Assembly: GCF_021728535.1 (NCBI RefSeq)
Contig: NZ_JAKKDU010000005.1
Span: forward strand, 62,001 to 126,000
Length of the DNA: 64,000 bases
Source: Wocania arenilitoris
GTDB taxonomy: Bacteria; Bacteroidota; Bacteroidia; Flavobacteriales; Flavobacteriaceae
Direction of reading: 5' to 3'
A program made the translations under genes and the position numbers. Shown one piece after another: positions 42,219 to 52,256 of this stretch. Every line of letters begins with the position of its first letter. Position 1 is the stretch's first letter. Under the pieces are notes generated by a model, which worked only from the letters and a program-made list of their open reading frames with translations, was not told the DNA's origin and did not search any database.

Positions 42219-43484
42219 TTATTGGAAAGGGCGAGACTTAAAATTATCTTTTAAAATAGTTTCTCCCTTGGCATTAAGTAAATTTATGTGTTTTACTTCA
42301 CCAGCACCTAAAAACTTGTAACGAATTCCAACTAAATCGCCAACTTCTTCGTTATACTTTGATGAAAAAATTTGCTGATCATCTACTATAACTTTGATGT
42401 GTTTTTTTATCACATTAATTTTGATGTTTTTCAAAGTTGAAAGATCAAGACCAAATGAAGATAAATCTTGTTCTTTACCGTTAAGATAAACATCATTTAG
42501 TAGCACATTAATATCTGATATACAACCAGGAATTGTAAAAGGTATGATTAGGGCTCCTTTTTCACCAATTAAATAGATACTAGCGGTTTGGCATATGGCC
42601 CATTTTTCGTTAAGTGTTTTTTTAAGGGTGGTTTCTAATGTGAAATCATCACCAGAAATATTGCCCAAATCATTAATAAAATGATAGGTTGACACCAAAG
42701 GTGATTTTGAAGATTTTATTTCTTCTATAATATCATCATCAATTTTAAGTCTATCTTTAATAAATTGATAAGGTTCTAAATATTTTGGTACTGGTGCATA
42801 ATCAACCGAAGCACTCCAACCATTCGATTTAATAAATAAATCATGCTCTTTTATAATGCTTCCATCTACAAGCAGTTTTGCTCTAAAATAACCAGGATAA
42901 TAGTAAATACCTGTGGCTTGTTTTTGAGTGCTATTTATTTTAATAGTTTTAGTAGCATCCCAATATTGTTGAATATAAATGCTATCGGATTTTATATTAT
43001 GTAAATCAAAATCAAAAACTACCGAGTTGGGTATTTTATTAGTAACTGGTTTACTAGAAAATTTAATTCTAGAAATATCTTCAGTTGTTAATTCATTTTT
43101 TTTAGAACCAATAACCGAAAAAAGGGATATAAATAATAAAGCTAAAAAAGCAGCTAACGAAAAAACAGTAGTCATTTTTACGAAAGGTTTTTTTATTGAT
43201 TTATTACTTTTTTGTTGACTTTTAAAATCTCTCCAATTAGAATATCCAATAAATTGTGCTAAAGTATTTAATGTGCTTATACTGGGCGAACTAGAATAAT
43301 TTACTTTTCCCCAAACCCGTTTTAAAGTTGTAGGACTAAGCAAAACTTTAGTGTGCTCTTGAATTGTTTCACTTAATTCAATAAAAACCTCACTATGCCA
43401 ATTTGAAGAATCCCCCCAGCTTAATTTTTCTTCAATTAGTAGGATGCATTTAGCAATTAATTCTTTTTCGTTTCCTTTTTTCAT
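42219..43484 (-). CDS. Membrane-anchored protein with an N-terminal HTH-like regulatory domain
   Basis: A protein of about 421 residues. Residues 1-85 ([54 protein letters not shown]) form a helical domain that looks DNA-binding and recurs in Flavobacteriia proteins of this build. One membrane helix follows (about 100-120, [20 protein letters not shown]). The rest (about 130-420) is an exported beta-rich domain. The layout resembles one-component sensors that bind a ligand outside and DNA inside. It is divergent from a secreted DUF1080-like protein, its plausible target. The ATG at 43484 is preferred over the TTG at 43496. Confidence 0.7.
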   Translation of the reverse strand: MKKGNEKELIAKCILLIEEKLSWGDSSNWHSEVFIELSETIQEHTKVLLSPTTLKRVWGKVNYSSSPSISTLNTLAQFIGYSNWRDFKSQQKSNKSIKKPFVKMTTVFSLAAFLALLFISLFSVIGSKKNELTTEDISRIKFSSKPVTNKIPNSVVFDFDLHNIKSDSIYIQQYWDATKTIKINSTQKQATGIYYYPGYFRAKLLVDGSIIKEHDLFIKSNGWSASVDYAPVPKYLEPYQFIKDRLKIDDDIIEEIKSSKSPLVSTYHFINDLGNISGDDFTLETTLKKTLNEKWAICQTASIYLIGEKGALIIPFTIPGCISDINVLLNDVYLNGKEQDLSSFGLDLSTLKNIKINVIKKHIKVIVDDQQIFSSKYNEEVGDLVGIRYKFLGAGEVKHINLLNAKGETILKDNFKSRPFQ

Positions 43485-43598
43485 AGAGTAATACAAAAAT
43501 CGCCTTTTTTTTATTGTTGTACAATATTGAATGTTTTTGAACGAACTTGTTTCATCAAATTACGAGATGTTTTTTCATTTTTATAAAAACTTTTAATC

Positions 43599-44699
43599 AT
43601 GAAAAAAATCATAATAATTTTTCTAATAGGTGTTACCAATACTAGTTTCTCTCAAAATATTATTCCTTTAGACACTCTAAATTGGAGAATTACAACAAAA
43701 TCTTTTGTTGCCGAAAAATATAAAGGAAAAAATTCAGTATATGTTCAGGGCGGTTCTATAATACTTAAAGATGTTGAATTTATTAATGGTACTATAGAGT
43801 TTGATGTTTTTTTAAAAGAAGAACAAGCGTTTCCTGGAGTTGAATTTAGAGTAGTTGGCGAAAATGCTGAGCAATTTTTTTTAAGACCTCACCTCTCCGG
43901 TAAAGCTGATGCGAATCAAGCAGCACCAAAAGTTAATGGAATTACACCTTTTCAACTGAATTTTGGGCCAAAGTATTCTTTTCCATATACTTATAAATAC
44001 AACGATTGGACACATGTTAAAGTGGTTGTAAACAATGATAAAGCTCAAGTATTTTTAGACTATTCAGATAAACCAAACTTATCTTGGCATCTTACACATT
44101 TGCCAGTTAAAGGTGGTATTGCTATAAGAGGTGGAAGGCGTACAGGTATACACTTGGCAGATGTAAAAGTTAATAAAGAAGCAACAACATTAATTGATTT
44201 TAAACCTATTGAAAGAAAACCAATTGAAGGGCTTATTCCACAATGGAAAATCTCGGATATGTTTGAGGAAAACCAATTAAATAATCCTGAAAACCTGAAT
44301 GAAGTACTAAAAAATAGAACATGGCAGGGGGTTTTAAAAATTGAAGAAGGTACAGCTGCAAATATTTCAAGAATTCAAGTATTATATAACGGAGAACCTG
44401 GAAATACAGTTTTTGCAAAAGTGGTTATTAATTCTGATAAAGATCAATTAAAACTTTTCGAATTTGGTTATAGTGATAGGGCAGTTGCAATTTTAAATGG
44501 TAAACCCATTTACAGAGGCACAAATAAATGGCGTTCTAGAGATTATCGCTATTTAGGAACTGTTGGTTTATTTGATGCTATTTATCTTAATCTTAAAAAA
44601 GGAAAAAATGAATTATTAATGGCCGTTTCAGAAGATTTTGGAGGCTGGTTAATTACAGGAAGATTTAAAAACAAAGATGGAATTAATATTGATTATTAA
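43599..44699 (+). CDS. Secreted DUF1080/LamG-like protein
   Basis: The 366-residue protein has a signal peptide ending NTSFSQ. Residues about 25-190 form a jelly-roll of the concanavalin-like DUF1080 type (FINGTIEFDVFLKEEQAFPG, FFLRPHLSGKADANQAAP, YNDWTHVKVVVNNDKAQVFLD, GGIAIRGGRRTGIHLADVKV), often seen in glycan-active proteins. The C-terminal half (about 200-366) has beta strands with LNLKKGKNELLMAVSEDFGG, similar to galactose-binding-like modules. The function is not known; a carbohydrate substrate is likely by fold. It is divergent from a membrane regulator and may be controlled by it. Confidence 0.75.
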   Translation: MKKIIIIFLIGVTNTSFSQNIIPLDTLNWRITTKSFVAEKYKGKNSVYVQGGSIILKDVEFINGTIEFDVFLKEEQAFPGVEFRVVGENAEQFFLRPHLSGKADANQAAPKVNGITPFQLNFGPKYSFPYTYKYNDWTHVKVVVNNDKAQVFLDYSDKPNLSWHLTHLPVKGGIAIRGGRRTGIHLADVKVNKEATTLIDFKPIERKPIEGLIPQWKISDMFEENQLNNPENLNEVLKNRTWQGVLKIEEGTAANISRIQVLYNGEPGNTVFAKVVINSDKDQLKLFEFGYSDRAVAILNGKPIYRGTNKWRSRDYRYLGTVGLFDAIYLNLKKGKNELLMAVSEDFGGWLITGRFKNKDGINIDY

Positions 44700-44701
44700 C
44701 A

Positions 44702-45175
44702 TTAACGATGATGATAAGGCTCATTCCTCAAAATTGTAAAACCTCTATAAAGTTGCTCAATAACAAATAAGCGAATCATTTGATGGGAAAATGTCATTTT
44801 AGATAATGATACTTTTCCATTGGCTTTTTTATGCACCTCTTCAGAAAAACCATAAGGACCACCAATAACAAAAACCAATTGTTTAATCCCTGAATTCATA
44901 TACCTTTGTAGGTAATTTGAAAACCCAACAGAATCATATTGCTTACCATTTTCATCTAATAAAATTAAAACATCAATAGGTTTTAATTTTCCCAAAATAA
45001 GTTTACCTTCTTTCTGTTTTTGTTGAGCTTCGCTAAGGTTTTTAGAGTTTTTAATATCTAGAATAATTTCAAGTTCAAACTTAATATAAAAACCCAAACG
45101 CTTGGTGTAATTGTTAATTAACGCTTGTAGTTCTTTATTATCAGTTTTGCCAATGGCAATAAGTTTTATAGTCAT
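44702..45175 (-). CDS. rlmH: 23S rRNA (pseudouridine1915-N3)-methyltransferase RlmH
   Basis: The 157-residue SPOUT methyltransferase uses SAM to modify helix 69 of 23S rRNA. The knot region is complete: LLDENGKQYDSVGFSNYL, FVIGGPYGFSEEV, KVSLSKMTFSHQMIRLFVIEQLYRG and the strongly conserved C-terminus ILRNEPYHHR. Length is normal for the family. It converges with the DUF1080-like gene, two bases apart. Confidence 0.97.
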   Translation of the reverse strand: MTIKLIAIGKTDNKELQALINNYTKRLGFYIKFELEIILDIKNSKNLSEAQQKQKEGKLILGKLKPIDVLILLDENGKQYDSVGFSNYLQRYMNSGIKQLVFVIGGPYGFSEEVHKKANGKVSLSKMTFSHQMIRLFVIEQLYRGFTILRNEPYHHR

Positions 45176-45300
45176 AAAACAAAATTAGTGCTTACTATTA
45201 ACGAATTGTGTAATTAAACTTGATAAATTTAAAAATTTCATAAATGTAAAATTTAATTTGGTAAATCAATTTCTTATTTTAGCACAAACTATTCTAAAAC

Positions 45301-46161
45301 ATGATTACACAAGAACAATTTGATTACGAATTAAAGCATATAATTTCTAACGCTATACGTGAAGATGTAGGTGATGGCGACCATAGCTCGTTAGCATGTA
45401 TTCCAGATAATGCAAGGGGTAAAGCAAAACTTTTAGTAAAAGACAAAGGAATTATTGGAGGCGTTAATTTTGCAAAAAAAGTTTTTGCTTATGTAGATAA
45501 AGATTTAAAACTAGATGTTCGTATTGAAGATGGTAGTGAAGTTACTTTTGGAGATGTTGTTATGTATGTTGAAGGGGCTTCTCAATCTATTTTAAAAGCA
45601 GAACGTACGGTTTTAAATTCAATGCAGCGCATGAGTGCTATTGCAACAAAAACTAAAACTTTTGTAGATTTATTAGAAGGTACTAAAACAAAAATTCTTG
45701 ATACACGCAAAACAACGCCAGGTATTAGAGTGCTAGAAAAATGGGCTGTTAAATTAGGTGGTGGCGAAAACCATAGATTTGCTTTGTATGATATGATTAT
45801 GCTAAAAGATAATCATATAGATTTTGCAGGCGGTATTACAAAAGCCATTGAGATGACTAAAGAATATCTTCTTGAAACGGGTAAAGATTTAGATATTATG
45901 GTTGAGGCTAGAAATTTATTTGAAGTTGAAGAAATTTTACAAAATGATGGTATTTACAGAATAATGCTAGATAATTTTGATTATGAGGATACTAGAAAAG
46001 CTGTAAAAATGATTGGTAGTATCTGCTTAACCGAATCGTCAGGTAATATAAATGAAACTACAATAAGGCATTATGCCGAGTGTGGTGTAAATTACATTTC
46101 GTGTGGTGCTTTAACACATTCTGTACACAATATGGATTTAAGTTTAAAAGCTATTAAATAA
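45301..46161 (+). CDS. nadC: Nicotinate-nucleotide pyrophosphorylase (quinolinate phosphoribosyltransferase)
   Basis: The 286-residue enzyme converts quinolinate and PRPP into nicotinate mononucleotide in de novo NAD synthesis. Conserved blocks are REDVGDGDHSS, AERTVLNSMQRMS, DTRKTTPGIRVLEKWAVKLG, GGGENHRFALYDMIMLKDNH and the C-terminal YISCGALTHS. No nadA or nadB is nearby. It heads a run with yihY and priA. Confidence 0.96.
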   Translation: MITQEQFDYELKHIISNAIREDVGDGDHSSLACIPDNARGKAKLLVKDKGIIGGVNFAKKVFAYVDKDLKLDVRIEDGSEVTFGDVVMYVEGASQSILKAERTVLNSMQRMSAIATKTKTFVDLLEGTKTKILDTRKTTPGIRVLEKWAVKLGGGENHRFALYDMIMLKDNHIDFAGGITKAIEMTKEYLLETGKDLDIMVEARNLFEVEEILQNDGIYRIMLDNFDYEDTRKAVKMIGSICLTESSGNINETTIRHYAECGVNYISCGALTHSVHNMDLSLKAIK

Positions 46162-46219
46162 AGACTTCGTTTTAGGTTGTTTTTTACGACTTAACAACTA
46201 ACGATTAAACAACAGAAAG

Positions 46220-47161
46220 GTGAGTGAACTCATTGAAGATAAACTTGATAAAATTCCAATACTAAATGTTTTGGTTCGTTTTTTCAAGCAAATTAAATTG
46301 CCAGGGTTTGAAGGTCTTTCTGTTTACGATTTACTGGAAATGTACATTGTTGGTATTGTTGAAGGTGCTTTAACAACCAGAGCAAGTGCGATTGCTTTTA
46401 GTTTTTTTACAGCCATTTTTCCGTTTTTATTATTTATTATAATTATAATTCCTGTTTTACCATTTGAAAATTTTCAAAAGGAATTTTTAGAATTTTTAGA
46501 CTCTTTTTTACCGCCACAAACCTCAGACTTTTTTAACGATAATATTTTTAATAACATAAGCACAACAAGTCAAGGTAGTTTATTGTCCTCTGTATTTATT
46601 TTATCAATAATATTAATGACAAATGGTGTAAATGCTGTGTTTTCTGGATTTGAACATTCATATCACGAACAATTAACACGTAATGTTTTTAAACAATGGT
46701 TATATGCACTTGGAGTTGCCATTATTTTAGCTTTATTGCTTATAATTACCGTTGGTGTGTTTGGGTATTTTCAAATTTATATTATCAATCCACTTTACGA
46801 AAGCATAAGCGGAGAATTAATAGATCAGTCCGATTCTGGATTAACATGGATATTATTTTCAAAATATGCCTTTTTTGTGATAATGGTTTATTTAGCAACA
46901 GCAACCTTGTATTATTTTGGAACAAAAGAAGGTAGGTATTCTAAGTTCTTTTCTATTGGAGCATTATTTACTACATTGCTTATTATTTTAACATCCTATT
47001 TGTTTGGTGTTTATATTGAAAATTTTAGTCAATACAACAAACTATATGGTTCTATTGGTGCGTTATTAATTCTTCTATTCTATTTGTGGCTTAATGCAAA
47101 TATTTTATTGTTGGGTTACGAATTAAATGCATCTTTGAATAAACTACGAAAACGATGTTAG
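46220..47161 (+). CDS. YihY/BrkB-family inner membrane protein
   Basis: The 313-residue protein has six membrane segments starting near residue 55; ALTTRASAIAFSFFTAIFPFLLF is the family's first-helix signature and LYGSIGALLILLFYLWLNA its closing one. It starts with GTG at 46220. The family is not a ribonuclease as once named, and its role in the envelope is unclear. priA follows after three bases, so the two are co-transcribed. Confidence 0.9.
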   Translation: MSELIEDKLDKIPILNVLVRFFKQIKLPGFEGLSVYDLLEMYIVGIVEGALTTRASAIAFSFFTAIFPFLLFIIIIIPVLPFENFQKEFLEFLDSFLPPQTSDFFNDNIFNNISTTSQGSLLSSVFILSIILMTNGVNAVFSGFEHSYHEQLTRNVFKQWLYALGVAIILALLLIITVGVFGYFQIYIINPLYESISGELIDQSDSGLTWILFSKYAFFVIMVYLATATLYYFGTKEGRYSKFFSIGALFTTLLIILTSYLFGVYIENFSQYNKLYGSIGALLILLFYLWLNANILLLGYELNASLNKLRKRC

Positions 47162-47164
47162 TTT

Positions 47165-49636
47165 ATGCAATACTTTATTGATGTTATTATTCCAATTCCG
47201 CTTCCAAAGCTATTTACGTATAGCATAACACTTTCTGAGGCTAATTTTTTAAGTGTTGGAATGCGTGTTTCTGTACCTTTTGGAAAATCGAAAATATATA
47301 CGGGAATTGTTTCTAAAATTCATAACCAAGAGCCAACTATTTATGAGGCAAAAGAAATTCATCAAATTTTGGATGATACTCCAATTGTGAATCAAAAGCA
47401 ATTACAATTGTGGCAATGGATTGCTAATTATTATATGTGTACGTTAGGCGATGTAATGCGAGCGGCTTTACCAAGTGCATTTATTTTAGAAAGTGAAACT
47501 GTAATAACAAAGCAAAAAAAACAAATTGATGAATCTGTTTTAAAGGATGATGAGTTTTTGGTTTATGAAGCGTTGCATCATCAATCGTCTTTAAAAATCC
47601 ATGATATTTCTAATATTTTAGATAAAAAGAATATACTTCCTGTAATTAATCGCTTAATAGAAAAAGAAGTCATTACTGTTGAAGAAGAAGTTTACGAAAA
47701 ATATAAACCTAAATTGGTGCGTTATGTAAAATTGCATTCAAATTTTTCTTCTGAGACAGCATTGCAAAAATTATTAGATGATTTAAGTCGTGCACCAAAA
47801 CAACATGATGTTGTAATGATATTATTTTCTATTTCAGCTAAAACAAAAAAACCTGTTAAAGTTTCAGATTTAGCAAAAAAAAGTGGTTCCTCAAATGCTA
47901 TAATAAAAGCTTTAATCGATAAAGGCATTCTAGAAGAATATCATATTCAAATAGATAGAGTTCAATATTCTGGCGGTAATAACGAAGCTACTAAAAGGCT
48001 CAACGATTATCAAAAATCCGCTTTAAGCGACATAAAAAAAACTTTTAACAATCATTCAGTTACATTGCTACATGGTGTAACATCGTCGGGTAAAACAGAA
48101 ATCTATGTAAAACTTATTGAAGATGTTATAGCTTCTGGAAAACAAGTTTTGTTTTTGTTACCAGAAATAGCTTTAACCACACAATTAGTTGCACGATTGC
48201 AAAAATATTTTGGAGAGCAAGTATCTATTTTTCATTCTAAATATTCAGCTCACGAGCGAGTTGAGGTTTGGAATAATGTTTTACACAATTCGGCGTCTGC
48301 CTCGCCGTTAAGCAGTAAAGCAAAAATAGTTTTGGGAGCACGTTCGTCAATATTTTTGCCTTTTAATGATTTAGGCTTAATAGTGGTTGATGAAGAACAC
48401 GAACAATCGTTTAAACAATTTGATCCCGCACCACGATACCATGCACGAGACACTGCTGTTGTTTTAGGAAATATACATCAAGCTAAAGTATTGTTAGGCT
48501 CTGCTACTCCAAGTTTAGAGAGCTATTTTAATACTAAACAGAATAAGTATGGTTTTGTTGAATTAAAGCACCGTTTTAATGATGTGTTAATGCCAGATAT
48601 TGAATTAGTCGATATAAAGGATAAGCTTAAAAAGAAGCGTATGAAAGGGCATTTTAGCGATCGATTGATTGAAGAAATGACCGAAACCTTAAAAGCAGGA
48701 CAACAAGTTATACTGTTTCAAAATAGGAGAGGGTTTTCGCCAATTATAGAGTGTAAAACTTGTGGTCATTCGCCACAATGTCCAAATTGCGATGTAAGTT
48801 TAACATATCATCAATACCGTAATCAATTGCGTTGTCATTATTGTAGCTACAACTCAGCAATAATGCAAGATTGTGAAGCGTGCGGAAGTCAAGATTTAGA
48901 TAATAAAGGTTTTGGTACAGAGCAAATAGAAGAAGAAGTAAAACTATTATTTCCCGACTATAAAGTGGCACGAATGGATTTAGATACCACCCGCGGTAAA
49001 TATGGTTACGAAAAAATTATAACCGCCTTAGAGCAACAAGAGGTTGATGTTTTAGTAGGTACACAAATGCTAACCAAAGGTTTGGATTTTAGAAATGTAA
49101 AATTGGTTGGCATTATGAACGCCGATAATATGTTAAACTTTCCAGATTTTAGAGCCCACGAGCGTAGTTTTCAGTTAATGTTACAAGTGTCGGGTAGAGC
49201 AGGACGAACAGATGAAAGAGGTAAAGTGTTAATTCAAACCTACAATCCGCATCATAATATTTTGCAGCAAGTATCTACAAATAATTATATAGATATGTTT
49301 AACGAGCAAATGGATGATAGGTTTAATTATAAATACCCACCCGTTTTTAAGCAAATAAAAATCACTTTAAAACATAAAGATTATAAGAGGGTTGATGATG
49401 CTTCAATTTGGTTTTCTAAATCGTTAAGGCAAGTTTTTAAGGGTAATGTTTTAGGACCAGAATCGCCACCTATTGGTAGAATTAGGAATCAATTTTATAA
49501 AAATATTTTGATAAAAATTCCCAAACAGCAAAGTTTGGTAAAAACAAAAGAAGCCATTATTAAAATAAACAATAGCTTCTTGAGTATAAAAGATTTTCGG
49601 TCGGTTAAAGTAATTTTAAATGTCGATAACTTTTAA
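47165..49636 (+). CDS. priA: Primosomal protein N' (replication restart helicase PriA)
   Basis: An 823-residue superfamily 2 helicase that reloads the replisome at stalled forks. Its order is: N-terminal 3'-DNA-binding domain (IIPIPLPKLFTYSI), winged helix, Walker A GVTSSGKTEIYV, DEEH box (VVDEEHEQSFKQ), GSATPSLESY, then the zinc-binding insertion CKTCGHSPQCPNCD and CHYCSYNSAIMQDCEACG with eight cysteines, and the C-terminal helicase domain (VGTQMLTKGLDF, QVSGRAGR). It is complete and of normal length. Confidence 0.97.
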   Translation: MQYFIDVIIPIPLPKLFTYSITLSEANFLSVGMRVSVPFGKSKIYTGIVSKIHNQEPTIYEAKEIHQILDDTPIVNQKQLQLWQWIANYYMCTLGDVMRAALPSAFILESETVITKQKKQIDESVLKDDEFLVYEALHHQSSLKIHDISNILDKKNILPVINRLIEKEVITVEEEVYEKYKPKLVRYVKLHSNFSSETALQKLLDDLSRAPKQHDVVMILFSISAKTKKPVKVSDLAKKSGSSNAIIKALIDKGILEEYHIQIDRVQYSGGNNEATKRLNDYQKSALSDIKKTFNNHSVTLLHGVTSSGKTEIYVKLIEDVIASGKQVLFLLPEIALTTQLVARLQKYFGEQVSIFHSKYSAHERVEVWNNVLHNSASASPLSSKAKIVLGARSSIFLPFNDLGLIVVDEEHEQSFKQFDPAPRYHARDTAVVLGNIHQAKVLLGSATPSLESYFNTKQNKYGFVELKHRFNDVLMPDIELVDIKDKLKKKRMKGHFSDRLIEEMTETLKAGQQVILFQNRRGFSPIIECKTCGHSPQCPNCDVSLTYHQYRNQLRCHYCSYNSAIMQDCEACGSQDLDNKGFGTEQIEEEVKLLFPDYKVARMDLDTTRGKYGYEKIITALEQQEVDVLVGTQMLTKGLDFRNVKLVGIMNADNMLNFPDFRAHERSFQLMLQVSGRAGRTDERGKVLIQTYNPHHNILQQVSTNNYIDMFNEQMDDRFNYKYPPVFKQIKITLKHKDYKRVDDASIWFSKSLRQVFKGNVLGPESPPIGRIRNQFYKNILIKIPKQQSLVKTKEAIIKINNSFLSIKDFRSVKVILNVDNF

Positions 49637-49639
49637 ATT

Positions 49640-50335
49640 TTAAATATTATTTAAAGCGTCTACAAGTTGTGTTTTTTTATTTCTACTTAAAGGAATTTCG
49701 TAAGCACCAACTTCAACATTTTTACTGTTAAATCTGTCTATTTTATCAAGATTAACAATATAAGATTTGTGAATTCTTAAAAATTTATTTTCCGGTAATT
49801 CTTTTTCAAAAGATTTCATAGTAGAAAGTACTACTAAGCTAGTTTCTTCAGTAACTAGTTTTACGTAATCACCAAGTGCTTCAATCCATTTAATATCCTT
49901 AATATAAACTTTACGTTTTTTAAGGTTACTCTTTACAAAAATGTGTTCACCATCCTCTTCGTTAAAATCTAAAGTCAATTTATGTTGCTCTAGAGCTTTA
50001 TCTACAGATGTATTAAAGCGTTCTCTGGTAATTGGTTTGTGTAAGTAATCGGTAGCATCGTAGTTAAATGCTTTAAAAGCATACTCGGTTTTACCAGTTA
50101 CAAAAATAATTTGGGGTTTGTTGTTCAATACGTCTAAAAGTTCAAATCCATTTAACACTGGCATTTCAATATCCAGAAAAATTAAATCTACCTGATGCGT
50201 ATTTAAACCATTTTTAGTTTCTAAAGCACTACTGTACTCTGCTATTAAGTTTAGAGATGGGTGATTCTCGACTAACTTAACAATAGAGAGACGTTGTATT
50301 GCTGAATCGTCTACTACTACACAGTTTAAAGTCAT
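49640..50335 (-). CDS. LytTR-family response regulator
   Basis: The 231-residue protein has a receiver domain (1-120; acidic pair VVDDS, phospho-acceptor Asp near residue 55 in LIFLDIEMPVLNG, conserved Lys in YLHKPITRE) and a LytTR DNA-binding domain (about 130-230; VYIKDIKWIEALGDYVKLVT, LRIHKSYIVNLDKI). It is a typical Bacteroidota AlgR/AgrA-type regulator. No sensor kinase gene is adjacent, so it is an orphan here. It is divergent from the rpsF operon and converges with priA. Confidence 0.93.
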   Translation of the reverse strand: MTLNCVVVDDSAIQRLSIVKLVENHPSLNLIAEYSSALETKNGLNTHQVDLIFLDIEMPVLNGFELLDVLNNKPQIIFVTGKTEYAFKAFNYDATDYLHKPITRERFNTSVDKALEQHKLTLDFNEEDGEHIFVKSNLKKRKVYIKDIKWIEALGDYVKLVTEETSLVVLSTMKSFEKELPENKFLRIHKSYIVNLDKIDRFNSKNVEVGAYEIPLSRNKKTQLVDALNNI

Positions 50336-50483
50336 AACATTTTATATTATTTCGGTTAAGATATCGACAATAGTACGAATAATTCGGTTAAAAACCAAAA
50401 ATCATCGTTAAAATACCAATTTTAACATAGTTTTAACATTTTTGAAGCGATGTTCTTCGATGAAAAAAATAGGAAGATTATAG

Positions 50484-50514
50484 TTGTGTAATATAGTAAA
50501 ATTAATTATTTTTG
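50484..50514 (+). promoter_or_regulatory. Promoter of the rpsF-rpsR-rplI operon
   Basis: TTG at 50484-50486, a 20-nt spacer and TATTTTTG at 50507-50514 match the flavobacterial consensus, 32 nt before the rpsF ATG. Confidence 0.65.
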
Positions 50515-50545
50515 CACCCAATTTTTAACAATAAAAACGATTTTT

Positions 50546-50884
50546 ATGAATCATTATGAAACTGTTTTCATCTTAAATCCCGTTTTATCTGAAGATCAGA
50601 TAAAGGAAACAGTAAAGAAATATGAAGATTTTCTTGTTTCTAACGGCGCTAAGATGATAGCTAAAGAAGATTGGGGGCTTAAAAAGTTAGCCTACCCAAT
50701 ACAAAACAAGAAAAGCGGATTTTACCACTTACTTGAGTACACTGTACCAGGAGAAGTTATTGATGCTTTAGAAGTAGAGTTTAGACGCGACGAGCGCTTT
50801 ATGCGTTATTTAACAGTTAAGTTAGATAAACATGCCGTTGCTTGGGCAGAAAGAAGAAGAGAAAGAAACAAACAAAAAGCTTAA
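50546..50884 (+). CDS. rpsF: 30S ribosomal protein S6
   Basis: At 112 residues, with [19 protein letters not shown] at the N-terminus and [37 protein letters not shown] in the body, this is an unmistakable S6. It binds S18 and the central domain of 16S rRNA. It is the first gene of the S6-S18-L9 operon; rpsR starts two bases after its stop. Confidence 0.98.
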   Translation: MNHYETVFILNPVLSEDQIKETVKKYEDFLVSNGAKMIAKEDWGLKKLAYPIQNKKSGFYHLLEYTVPGEVIDALEVEFRRDERFMRYLTVKLDKHAVAWAERRRERNKQKA

Positions 50885-50886
50885 TT

Positions 50887-51183
50887 ATGTCATCAATAGA
50901 ACAACAATCTAAAGGAAAAAAAGACGGAGAAATTAGATATTTAACTCCGCTAAATATCGACACGAACAAGACCAAGAAATATTGTATGTTTCAAAAGTCT
51001 GGAATTAAGTATGTTGATTACAAAGACCCAGATTTTTTAATGCGATTTATAAACGAGCAAGGTAAAATTTTACCACGTCGTTTAACAGGAACATCATTAA
51101 AGTATCAAAGAAAAGTTGCCGTAGCTGTAAAAAGAGCTCGCCACTTAGCATTAATGCCTTACGTAGGAGATTTATTAAAATAA
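50887..51183 (+). CDS. rpsR: 30S ribosomal protein S18
   Basis: The ATG at 50887 gives 98 residues: [19 protein letters not shown] and then the conserved [40 protein letters not shown] and [14 protein letters not shown] longer open frame reaching back to 50842 overlaps rpsF and gives a poly-basic stretch, which I reject. The N-terminal 20 residues form the extension commonly seen in Bacteroidota S18. Confidence 0.98.
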   Translation: MSSIEQQSKGKKDGEIRYLTPLNIDTNKTKKYCMFQKSGIKYVDYKDPDFLMRFINEQGKILPRRLTGTSLKYQRKVAVAVKRARHLALMPYVGDLLK

Positions 51184-51196
51184 AATTATCATAACA

Positions 51197-51643
51197 ATGG
51201 AACTTATATTAAAACAAGACGTTGAGAATTTAGGATTTAAAGACGATATTGTAACAGTTAAGAACGGTTATGGTAGAAACTTTTTAATTCCGCAAAAGCA
51301 AGCAGTTTTAGCTACTACATCTGCTAAAAAAGTATTAGCAGAAAACTTAAAGCAACGTGCTTTTAAAGAAAAGAAAATAGTTGACGACGCTAATAAAGTT
51401 GCCGAGTCAATAAAAGCATTAGAAATTAAAATACCAGCTAAAGTAGGTACAGGCGATAAATTATTTGGTTCTGTAAACAATATTGATATTGCTGCTGCTT
51501 TAGAAAAAGAAGGGCAATCAATCGATAAAAAGTTTATTACAGTTACAACTGTAAAAAGGCTTGGTAAATATACTGCAGTAGTACGTTTACATAGAGAAGT
51601 ATCAGTTGATTTAGATTTTGAAGTAATTGCACAAGCAAAATAA
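51197..51643 (+). CDS. rplI: 50S ribosomal protein L9
   Basis: The 148-residue protein has the N-terminal L9 domain MELILKQDVENLGFKDDIV with VKNGYGRNFLIPQKQA, a connecting helix, and the C-terminal rRNA-binding domain (KLFGSVNNIDIAAALEKEG). It closes the operon and is followed by a strong terminator. Confidence 0.98.
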   Translation: MELILKQDVENLGFKDDIVTVKNGYGRNFLIPQKQAVLATTSAKKVLAENLKQRAFKEKKIVDDANKVAESIKALEIKIPAKVGTGDKLFGSVNNIDIAAALEKEGQSIDKKFITVTTVKRLGKYTAVVRLHREVSVDLDFEVIAQAK

Positions 51644-51666
51644 TTTCAAATTATAAAAATATTATT

Positions 51667-51699
51667 AAACCGCTTAGATACACTCTAAGCGGTTTTTTT
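51667..51699 (+). terminator. Terminator of the rpsF-rpsR-rplI operon
   Basis: AAACCGCTTAGA and TCTAAGCGGTTT form a perfect 12-bp stem around TACAC, followed by a run of T. Confidence 0.9.
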
Positions 51700-51716
51700 A
51701 TTGAAAATGAAATAAA

Positions 51717-52184
51717 ATGAAATACAGTAGACTTACAAAAGAACAGTTTGAAGAATTACACCAAGAATTCATTAATTTTTTGGCAACACAATCGGTTACT
51801 GCAGATGAATGGGAAAATTTAAAAATTAATAAACCAGAACTTGCCGAAACTGAATTAGATGTTTTTAGTGATTTAATCTGGGAAGGTGCCTTAAATAAAG
51901 CCGAATATTTAGAGCATATTTCGCCTCAGCACATGTATTTATTTCATTTAGCAGACAATAAAATGCATGCTATTGTTATTAATTTGAAAAATGACGTGGA
52001 TATAACCACTAAGGCCGGTTATAATTGGCTTCGCGAAAATTTATTAGATGAAAATGTTGAGTTTTTACAAGCCGATAAAGAGTATACTGAAGATAAAAAT
52101 TTGGACAAGTTTAAAATGATTGAACAAGGTGCTGTAATTACCAAAGGCGATTTATATAGGTATTTTGATAAGCTTATAAATTAA
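51717..52184 (+). CDS. DUF6495-like hypothetical protein
   Basis: This acidic, cytosolic 155-residue protein starts MKYSRLTKEQFEELHQEFIN and contains ELDVFSDLIWEGALNKAEYL. I associate it with the flavobacterial family annotated DUF6495, from memory. No catalytic motif is evident and the function is unknown. It starts 18 bases after the ribosomal terminator and precedes hisS by 72 bases; hisS has its own -7 box. Confidence 0.75.
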   Translation: MKYSRLTKEQFEELHQEFINFLATQSVTADEWENLKINKPELAETELDVFSDLIWEGALNKAEYLEHISPQHMYLFHLADNKMHAIVINLKNDVDITTKAGYNWLRENLLDENVEFLQADKEYTEDKNLDKFKMIEQGAVITKGDLYRYFDKLIN

Positions 52185-52191
52185 ATTCTAT

Positions 52192-52199
52192 TATTTTTG
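52192..52199 (+). promoter_or_regulatory. -7 element of hisS
   Basis: TATTTTTG matches TAnnTTTG, 57 nt before the ATG. A small hairpin GCACT-GCAAA-AGTGC (52222-52236) lies in the predicted leader. Confidence 0.5.
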
Positions 52200-52256
52200 T
52201 CATTGTGTGTTGTCACTCTAGGCACTGCAAAAGTGCATATTAATTTAAAATAGTAA

